Under the pieces are notes generated by a model. The model made no database searches, was not told where the DNA came from, and saw only the letters and a list, made by a program, of their open reading frames with translations. DNA of 64,000 nt from assembly GCF_900105535.1 (NCBI RefSeq), contig NZ_LT629779.1:1488001-1552000 (forward strand), given 5' to 3'. The first letter of the stretch is position 1. Every line of letters begins with the position of its first letter. The position numbers were made by a program, and so were the translations under genes. This document shows positions 58,161 through 64,000 of this stretch, piece by piece. This stretch comes from Pseudarthrobacter equi. GTDB taxonomy: Bacteria > Actinomycetota > Actinomycetes > Actinomycetales > Micrococcaceae.

Positions 58161-59750
58161 TCAGCCCCGCGCCTGAAGCCCCGGCACGCCGTCGCGGATC
58201 TCGAAGGAGGCCTTCGTCGAAACCGGTGCGCCCGGCGTGGTGACGTGGTCCAGCACCCGGAAGTCCGCGGTCATCGATTCCTTGGTGATGCGGGTGTTCA
58301 CGTAGCCGCGGTTGTCGTTGTAGAACTTCAGGTGCGGGTTCCAGGCCATGGTGGGATCGGTGGTGGAGCCGGTGCCGTTGCCCGTGGAGGTGATGGACGT
58401 GCACACCAGCTCGGAGCCCACCACCGGGGAGGCCGGATCTTTGTAGTCCACCTTGAGGTCGTTGGCCCAGTTGCGGTGCACATCGCCGGTGAGGACCACG
58501 GCGTTGCGGACGTTCGCGTCCACCCAGCCCTGGGTGATGCGGCGCCGGGAGGACACATAGCCGTCCCAGCCATCCATCGAGACATCGTCCACGTCCAGGG
58601 CCTGGGCCCTGTCGCGCTCGGCGAAGAAGACCTGCTGGCCCAGGACGTCCCACCGCTGGGTGGAGTTCGTGAAGCCGTCCAGCAGCCACTCCTCCTGCTC
58701 CGCGCCGGTGATGGTGCGGTCCTCCGCCAGTCGCCCGGCCACGTTCTTCTTCCACCCGTCGCCGGCCAGCTGGTCATCGCGGTACTGGCGGGTGTCCATC
58801 ATGTGGAAGTTGGCCAGCTGTCCCCACTGGATCCTGCGGTAGATCTTCATGTCAGGCCCGGCCGGCAGGGAGGAGGGGCGCAGCGGCATGTTCTCGTAGT
58901 ACGCCTGGAACGCGGCCGCGCGGCGCTGCCGGAAGTGCTCGGTGGTGTCGTTGAGCTGGCCGGCGTCGCTGTTCTCCGGCACCTCGTCGGCCCAGTTGTT
59001 ATCCACTTCGTGGTCATCCCAGACCACTGCCCACGGTGCGATGGCGTGCGCGGCCTGCAGGTCGGCGTCGGCCTTGTACTGCGCGTGGCGCTGCCGGTAC
59101 GTCTCCAGCGCGACGGTCTCGGGGCCTTCATGATCGCGCGGGTTGCCGCCGCCGATCACGTAGCTGCCCTTCTTGTACTCGTAGAGGTAATCGCCCAGGT
59201 GCAGCACCAGGTCCGGGTGGTCCTCGGCGAGCCGCTTATAAGCGGTGAAGTAGCCGTGCTCGTACTGCGCGCAGCTGGCGAACGCCATGGCCAGCGCGGC
59301 GGGCGTCTCGTGCAGCGCGGGGCTGGTGAGCGTGCGGCCCACCGGACTCAGGTGCCTGCCGGTACGGAACCGGTAGAAGTATTCGCGGCCAGCTTTCAGG
59401 CCGCGCAGCTCCACGTGCACCGAGTGCGCGGTTTCAATCCGGGCGTGCTCGACGCCGCGCGCTACTACCCGGCGCATGCCTTCGTCCTCCGCCACTTCCC
59501 ACTGCACCGCAACGTTGCGGGCGGGCATGCCGCCCAGGCCGTCCTCGGCCACGGGGTTCAGCGCCAGGCGGGTCCAGAGGACGAAGCCGTCCGGCCACGG
59601 CTCGCCCGATGCGATGCCGAGCAGGAACGGGTTGGTGCGGAGGCCGGCGTCGTCAGCGGTGGAAACCGCGACGGCGGCACCCGGCAGGGCGGCGACGATG
59701 CCTGCGCCCAGGCCGGCGGAGATCAGGGTTCTGCGGGAGATATTGTCCAT
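58161..59750 (-). CDS. phoD: Alkaline phosphatase D (PhoD), Tat-exported, 529 aa
   Basis: A PhoD-type phosphodiesterase/phosphatase that releases phosphate from organic esters and teichoic acid outside the cell. The N-terminus is a Tat signal (ISRRTLISAGLGAGIVAALP). The PhoD N-terminal Ig-like domain covers about residues 40-130 (FLLGIASGEPWPDGFVLWTR), then the metallophosphoesterase domain: MAFASCAQYEHGYFTAYK, LVLHLGDYLYEY, VVWDDHEVDNNWADE and VVLTGDVHRNWANDL supply the metal ligands. Full length. It lies 99 bases downstream of the GAF regulator on the same strand, probably with its own promoter. Confidence 0.93.
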   Translation of the reverse strand: MDNISRRTLISAGLGAGIVAALPGAAVAVSTADDAGLRTNPFLLGIASGEPWPDGFVLWTRLALNPVAEDGLGGMPARNVAVQWEVAEDEGMRRVVARGVEHARIETAHSVHVELRGLKAGREYFYRFRTGRHLSPVGRTLTSPALHETPAALAMAFASCAQYEHGYFTAYKRLAEDHPDLVLHLGDYLYEYKKGSYVIGGGNPRDHEGPETVALETYRQRHAQYKADADLQAAHAIAPWAVVWDDHEVDNNWADEVPENSDAGQLNDTTEHFRQRRAAAFQAYYENMPLRPSSLPAGPDMKIYRRIQWGQLANFHMMDTRQYRDDQLAGDGWKKNVAGRLAEDRTITGAEQEEWLLDGFTNSTQRWDVLGQQVFFAERDRAQALDVDDVSMDGWDGYVSSRRRITQGWVDANVRNAVVLTGDVHRNWANDLKVDYKDPASPVVGSELVCTSITSTGNGTGSTTDPTMAWNPHLKFYNDNRGYVNTRITKESMTADFRVLDHVTTPGAPVSTKASFEIRDGVPGLQARG

Positions 59751-59849
59751 GCCTTCGAAACTAGGGAGGCCGGTTGGACAGGTTCCGTGGGGGATGTGAA
59801 TGGCGGGTTAACTGCGTGACAAGATCCGTCGACCTGAGTACTGAACTGG

Positions 59850-61136
59850 CTAGCCGGTGGCCGCAAGGAAGGCCAGATACCCTGGATCGCCACGTCCCAC
59901 GATCCTGCCCAGCGCCTCGACAGCCAGCGGATCAGATGCCCCCATGTCCGTGGAAAGCCAACGCACCAGCAAGGAGGCATCCCCGCTGGCCCGCACGGCC
60001 GATCCCACGGCGAGGTCCAGCTGGTCCCGCAGCAGCTGCACGGCCAGGGTGCCGGACCGGCTGAGCAGGGGAGCGGTGTACGCCTCCAGCGCTTCGGCCA
60101 CCCGGCCACCACGCAGCAGCCGCAGCACCCGCCCCGAGTCGGAGCGCCCGGCCAGGCCTGACGCCAGCCGGTAGGGGTTGGACTCCACGGCGCCGCCCAG
60201 CAGCGACCGGACCCGGAACATTTCTGTCCGGACAGCCTGCGGGGTGCCGGCGTCCCCGTGCAGTTCGTAGGCCAGTTCGTCCGCGGACCAGCCCTGCGAC
60301 CGGGAGTCCAGCAGCGCCAGGATTTCGGCCCGGCGGAGGGTGAGGGAGGTTCGGCTCCCATCGTCGAACACCGCCGCAGCTTTGTCACCGAGCAGTTCAA
60401 GGGATGCCACGACGGCGGCCGGCCGGGCATCAGGAGGCGCTGACCGCCGGGCCGCGCGGACGAGAGCCGACGCACCCGGCGAGGCCCCGCCGTCGGGGGT
60501 TCCCAAAAGCGATTCCGCCACCCGGACTGCGCACCGCACCATCCGCAGCGTGTCCGCACTGATCGTGTCCAGGGGGCCGGAGACATCCAGGACGCCCAGC
60601 AGCTCACCGGTGGCAGGGTCCGTGATAGGAGCGGCCGTGCAGGCCCACTCGTGGTGGGTGCGCACCAGGTGCTCGGCGGAAAACAGCTGCACGGCGCCGC
60701 CGGTCACCAGTGCCTCGCTGATGGCATTTGTGCCGATACCGGCCTCCGACCAGTCCGCTCCCTCCAGGAACTCCAGGTGGTCGGCGCGCCGCAGGACCGC
60801 AGGGCTGCCCACCCGCCACAGGATCTCACCGCCGGCGTCGGTGAGGACCAGGAGGTGGCGCCCGTCCCGGGAGTCGTCCGCCAGGAGCTCGTGCAGCGCC
60901 GGCATCACCCGCTGCAGCCGGTGCGCGCGCCGCAGTTCCAGCACCTCGGACACATCGTGCAGGTGCCGCGGGCTGTGCTGGTCCGGGCTGATGCCCAGCG
61001 CCATGGACCGGTGCCAGGAGTCCACCAGGCTGGCAGGGATTTCGGGGCGCGGCACACCGGAGATGACCAGCTCATGCGCGCGCCGCAGCGTCCGCGCATA
61101 CCGTGCCGGGTCCGAAAACCTCTGACCGTAGTCCAC
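59850..61136 (-). CDS. GAF-domain transcriptional regulator, AcoR-like, 428 aa
   Basis: The N-terminal half follows AcoR-type activators: SLVDSWHRSMALGISPDQHS, then a GAF domain (LLVLTDAGGEILWRVGSPAV, GTNAISEALVTGGAVQLFSA, HHEWACTAAPITDPATGELL). There is no AAA+ sigma-54 domain, as expected in an actinobacterium. The C-terminal 190 residues include LTLRRAEILALLDSRSQGWS, ADELAYELHGDAGTPQAVRT and MFRVRSLLGG, a winged-helix arrangement like that of related GAF regulators of alcohol and acetoin pathways. It diverges from the monooxygenase and butanediol-dehydrogenase genes and is their likely regulator. Confidence 0.82.
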   Translation of the reverse strand: MDYGQRFSDPARYARTLRRAHELVISGVPRPEIPASLVDSWHRSMALGISPDQHSPRHLHDVSEVLELRRAHRLQRVMPALHELLADDSRDGRHLLVLTDAGGEILWRVGSPAVLRRADHLEFLEGADWSEAGIGTNAISEALVTGGAVQLFSAEHLVRTHHEWACTAAPITDPATGELLGVLDVSGPLDTISADTLRMVRCAVRVAESLLGTPDGGASPGASALVRAARRSAPPDARPAAVVASLELLGDKAAAVFDDGSRTSLTLRRAEILALLDSRSQGWSADELAYELHGDAGTPQAVRTEMFRVRSLLGGAVESNPYRLASGLAGRSDSGRVLRLLRGGRVAEALEAYTAPLLSRSGTLAVQLLRDQLDLAVGSAVRASGDASLLVRWLSTDMGASDPLAVEALGRIVGRGDPGYLAFLAATG

Positions 61137-61180
61137 CGTGTCCTCCTCGCCGCCGGCGTCCTTGCCAGTCCGGTAGGCGT

Positions 61181-61196
61181 GTAACGCACCTGTTAC
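61181..61196. promoter_or_regulatory. Candidate operator of the AcoR-like regulator
   Basis: GTAAC-gcacct-GTTAC is an inverted repeat in the 165-base divergent region between the regulator (start 61136) and the monooxygenase (start 61302), a fitting place for activator binding. Confidence 0.4.
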
Positions 61197-61301
61197 CCCC
61201 GCCGCGTTCCACTAGTGATGCAGCTCACGCCCGCCTCAGCATATCGCAGGCACCCCGGCGGGGACGGGGCGGCCAGAGTGCACCAACACAAAGGAGTGGA
61301 G

Positions 61302-63092
61302 ATGACCGAAACACCCACCGCTGCCGCCAAGGCCTGGCTCGCCGGCCTGGATGAGGCGCTGCAGCGGCGCGACGTGGACGCAGCGCTTGGGCTCTTCGAG
61401 GACGACAGCTACTGGCGGGACTTCGTGGCCTTCACCTGGAACCTCAAAACCCTGGAAGGAAAAGCGGACATCCGGCGCATGCTGGAATCCACGCTGGACC
61501 GCGTGCAGCCCACCAACTGGGCGCTCGCCGAGGACGCCACCGGAGACGCGGACACCGCGGAAGCCTGGATCACGTTCGAAACCGGTGACGCCCGTGGCTA
61601 CGGCCACCTCCGGCTCCGGAACGGCAAATGCTGGACGCTGCTGACCACCATGCAGGAGCTCAAGGGCTTCGAGGAAAAGAAGGGTCCGCGCCGTGAGCAG
61701 GGCGTGGCCCACGAGATTGTCCGCGGCCGCCGGTCCTGGAAGGAACTCAAGGAAGAGCGGGAAGCCAGGCTCGGCTACGAGGAGCAGCCTTACTGCGTGA
61801 TCATCGGCGGCGGCCAGGGCGGGATCGGCCTCGCTGCCCGGCTGAAGCGACTGGGCGTGCCCACCATCATCATCGAAAAGAACCAAAACCCCGGCGACTC
61901 CTGGCGCAACCGCTACAAGTCGCTGCACCTGCACGACCCCGTCTGGTACGACCATCTGCCGTACCTGAAGTTCCCGGACGACTGGCCCGTCTTCGCCGCC
62001 AAGGACAAGATCGGCGACTGGCTGGAGCACTACACCCGCATCATGGAGCTGAACTACTGGTCCGGCACCGAGTGCGTAGGCGCAGCGTACGACGACGGCA
62101 CGCAGGAATGGGAGGTCAGCGTCCTTCGCAATGGCGAACCTGTGACGCTCCGACCGAAGCAGCTGATCTTCGCCTTGGGCGTGTCCGGTTACCCGAACAT
62201 CCCCACGTTCGACGGCGCCGAGAGCTTCCTGGGCGAGCAGCGCCACTCCTCCCAGCACTCCGGCGGCGGGGACTGGACCGGCAAGAAAGCCGTGGTGATC
62301 GGCTCCAACAACTCGGCCCACGATATCTGCGCCGACCTCTGGGAGCATGGCGCCGACGTCACCATGGTGCAGCGCTCCTCTACGCACATCGCCCGCAGCG
62401 AGTCCCTGATGGACCTGGCCCTGGGAGACCTGTACTCGGAGCGGGCGCTCGCGGCAGGGGTGACAACCGAGAAGGCCGACCTGCTCTTTGCCTCGCTGCC
62501 CATGCGGATCCTGCCGGAGGCGCAGGTGCCGGTTTACCAGGAAATGGCATCCCGGGATGCGGAGTTCTACTCGCAGTTGGAGGCCGCCGGGTTCGACCTG
62601 GACTTCGGTGTGGACGGGTCCGGCCTGTTCGTGAAGTACCTGCGGCGCGGCTCCGGCTACTACATTGACGTCGGCGCCTCCCAGCTGATCATCGATGGCA
62701 GGGTGAAGCTGAAGACCGGGCAGGTCACCAAGATCACCGGCAACGCGGTGGTGATGGACGACGGCACCGAGCTGGAGGCGGACCTGATTGTCTACGCCAC
62801 CGGCTACGGCTCCATGAACGGCTGGCTCGCGGACCTGGTCTCGCCCGAGATCGCGGACCAGGTAGGGAAATGCTGGGGATACGGCTCAGACACGCCAAAA
62901 GACCCTGGTCCGTGGGAGGGGGAGCTGCGCAATATGTGGAAGCCCACCAACGTGCCGCAGCTCTGGATCCACGGCGGCAACCTGCACCAGAGCCGGCACT
63001 ACTCCGCCTACCTGGCGCTGCAGCTGAAGGCCCGCATGGAAGGACTGGACACGCCCGTCTACGAACTGCAGCCCAGCCACCACACCCGCTGA
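61302..63092 (+). CDS. Flavin-dependent monooxygenase with N-terminal NTF2-like domain, 596 aa
   Basis: ATG at 61302 with AAAGGAGT upstream. Residues 1 to about 135 form an NTF2/SnoaL-like domain (DVDAALGLFEDDSYWRDFVA). From about 160 a flavin monooxygenase follows: FAD-binding VIIGGGQGGIGLAARL, NPGDSWRNRYKSLHLHDPVW, NADPH-binding AVVIGSNNSAHDICADL and the ATG motif IVYATGYGSM. This two-domain architecture is found in actinobacterial and fungal FMO/Baeyer-Villiger-like enzymes; oxidation of a ketone or aldehyde is plausible. The dehydrogenase gene follows after 40 bases and completes a probable alcohol/ketone pathway under the GAF regulator. Confidence 0.88.
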   Translation: MTETPTAAAKAWLAGLDEALQRRDVDAALGLFEDDSYWRDFVAFTWNLKTLEGKADIRRMLESTLDRVQPTNWALAEDATGDADTAEAWITFETGDARGYGHLRLRNGKCWTLLTTMQELKGFEEKKGPRREQGVAHEIVRGRRSWKELKEEREARLGYEEQPYCVIIGGGQGGIGLAARLKRLGVPTIIIEKNQNPGDSWRNRYKSLHLHDPVWYDHLPYLKFPDDWPVFAAKDKIGDWLEHYTRIMELNYWSGTECVGAAYDDGTQEWEVSVLRNGEPVTLRPKQLIFALGVSGYPNIPTFDGAESFLGEQRHSSQHSGGGDWTGKKAVVIGSNNSAHDICADLWEHGADVTMVQRSSTHIARSESLMDLALGDLYSERALAAGVTTEKADLLFASLPMRILPEAQVPVYQEMASRDAEFYSQLEAAGFDLDFGVDGSGLFVKYLRRGSGYYIDVGASQLIIDGRVKLKTGQVTKITGNAVVMDDGTELEADLIVYATGYGSMNGWLADLVSPEIADQVGKCWGYGSDTPKDPGPWEGELRNMWKPTNVPQLWIHGGNLHQSRHYSAYLALQLKARMEGLDTPVYELQPSHHTR

Positions 63093-63098
63093 GCCGTC

Positions 63099-63118
63099 GG
63101 TTGAACCCGTCGAAATCC
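63099..63118. repeat. Diverged copy of the GGTTGAGC-TGTCGAAA repeat
   Basis: GGTTGAACCCGTCGAAATCC lies between the monooxygenase and dehydrogenase genes. It matches the repeats at 36813, 53744 and 53776 in most positions. Confidence 0.45.
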
Positions 63119-63132
63119 ATGAAAGGACCATC

Positions 63133-64000
63133 ATGAAGGCAGCACGTTTCCACGCCCGCAAGGACATCCGCATCGAGGACGTCCCGGAGCCGGAGCTTAG
63201 GGCAGGGGCGGTGAAGATCGACGTCGCGTGGTGCGGCATCTGCGGCACCGACCTGCACGAGTACCTGGAAGGGCCCATCTTCTGCCCGGCACCGGGCCAC
63301 CCGCACCCGCTGTCCCACGAGGAATCCCCGGTGACCCTGGGGCACGAATTCTCCGGGACTGTCTCCGACGTCGGCGAAGGCGTGGAGGGGCTGGCAGTGG
63401 GTGACAACGTCGTCGTCGAACCCTACTTCGTGGACGGTGACTGCGACATGTGCCAGGCGGGCAGCTACCACCTGTGCCGCCAGATGGGCTTCATCGGGCT
63501 GTCCGGCGGCGGTGGCGGGCTGAGCGAGAAAATCGTGGTGGACCAGCGGTGGGTGCACCCTGTCGGTGACATTCCGCTGGACGAGGCGGCGTTGATCGAG
63601 CCGCTGTCCGTGGCCCACCATGCGGTGGCGCGCAGCGGAGTGAAGGAAGGCGATGTTGCGCTGGTGGGCGGGTCCGGTCCCATCGGCCTGCTGACGGCGG
63701 CCGTCCTCAAAGGCATGGGCGTGACCACGATCATCAGCGAACTCACCCAGGCCCGCAAGGAGAAGGCCACTTCCAGCGGGGTGGCTGACCATGTGCTGGA
63801 CCCCAGCAAGGAGGACGTGCCAGCCCGGGTGTGGGAGCTCACCGGGGGGACCGGGGCTGACGTCGCGTTCGAATGCGCGGGCGTGAACGCGGTGCTGGAC
63901 ACCATGCTCGACGCCGTCCGGCCCGGCGCGGTGGTGGTCAATGTGTCCATCTGGGGCGCGCCCGCCACCATCGATATGCAGAAGCTGGTGCTCAAGGAGA
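63133..64000 (+). CDS. Zinc-dependent 2,3-butanediol dehydrogenase-like alcohol dehydrogenase (cut by window end)
   Basis: ATG at 63133 with GAAAGGA upstream; 289 residues are visible without a stop. Catalytic zinc ligands are in WCGICGTDLHEYLEG and TLGHEFSGTVSDVG, the structural zinc cysteines in GDCDMCQAGSYHLCRQM, and the Rossmann motif is VGGSGPIGLLTAAVL. GPIFCPAPGHPHPLS after the first zinc motif is characteristic of (R,R)-butanediol dehydrogenases of the BdhA/BudC-zinc type. Oxidation of butanediol to acetoin fits the AcoR-like regulator, but other secondary alcohols are possible. Confidence 0.88.
   Translation, partial: MKAARFHARKDIRIEDVPEPELRAGAVKIDVAWCGICGTDLHEYLEGPIFCPAPGHPHPLSHEESPVTLGHEFSGTVSDVGEGVEGLAVGDNVVVEPYFVDGDCDMCQAGSYHLCRQMGFIGLSGGGGGLSEKIVVDQRWVHPVGDIPLDEAALIEPLSVAHHAVARSGVKEGDVALVGGSGPIGLLTAAVLKGMGVTTIISELTQARKEKATSSGVADHVLDPSKEDVPARVWELTGGTGADVAFECAGVNAVLDTMLDAVRPGAVVVNVSIWGAPATIDMQKLVLKE

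Noticed and set aside
1..64000. CRISPR arrays, tRNA or rRNA genes, intact insertion sequences
   Set aside because: I saw no regularly spaced repeat-spacer units, no cloverleaf-like or rRNA segments and no intact transposase; the 32-base repeats at 36729 are contiguous tandem units, not spacer-separated.

Overview
The window is high-GC DNA from an actinobacterium of the Arthrobacter/Pseudarthrobacter type (Micrococcaceae). This is inferred from the strong GC bias of third codon positions, GTG/TTG starts, ATGA-type overlaps, Tat-exported enzymes and the families present; no rRNA or marker gene is in the window. Two accessory stretches (about 10.0-13.4 kb and 18.5-32.7 kb) are visibly less GC-rich and full of gene remnants. 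The rest is ordinary catabolic and transport chromosome.

Layout. 1-10 kb: partial amidohydrolase, membrane protein, Tat-exported serine hydrolase, GYD protein, a small protein with four G(S/T)YVT repeats under a strong terminator, an MHS-type transporter, a quinone oxidoreductase, an ArsR/SRPBCC/small ORF/DinB run and an alpha/beta hydrolase. 10-13.4 kb: enzyme fragments, a stand-alone RelA/SpoT-domain protein and a membrane-anchored coiled-coil protein. 13.4-18.4 kb: a TPP enzyme, Lrp regulator, aromatic aminotransferase and amino-acid permease, read as aromatic amino acid uptake and degradation. 18.5-20.4 kb: a double HNH endonuclease lying between that permease and a decayed second copy of it.

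20.8-32.1 kb is a probable defence island. A tight five-gene operon (20765-24758) encodes a thymidylate-synthase-like enzyme, an ImmA/IrrE metallopeptidase, a Rcl/DNPH1-like nucleotide N-glycosidase, a deoxynucleoside-kinase fold with no P-loop lysine, and a uracil-DNA-glycosylase-family protein. I know of no described system with this set; it is the best candidate for something new, plausibly acting on modified pyrimidine nucleotides. It is followed by a PLD-helicase-DUF3427 protein and a two-gene Hachiman system (HamA DUF1837, HamB helicase).

32.7-39.3 kb: ribonucleoside use (ribokinase, transporter, nucleoside hydrolase) with a GntR/UTRA regulator sharing candidate operators, plus an aromatic-acid-type transporter and a frameshifted GNAT gene. 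39.7-41.3 kb: small proteins. 41.3-53.7 kb: a DeoR regulator diverging from a peptide-type ABC importer followed by aldo/keto reductase, HpaI aldolase, sialidase-fold and SDR genes; a natural fusion of a four-carbon acid sugar kinase to a PdxA-family dehydrogenase lies on the regulator's side. 54-61 kb: secreted lipase, hydrolase, hemerythrin protein, secreted glycosidase-like protein and PhoD. 59.8-64 kb: a GAF-domain AcoR-like regulator diverging from an NTF2-flavin monooxygenase and a butanediol-dehydrogenase-type enzyme cut by the window end.
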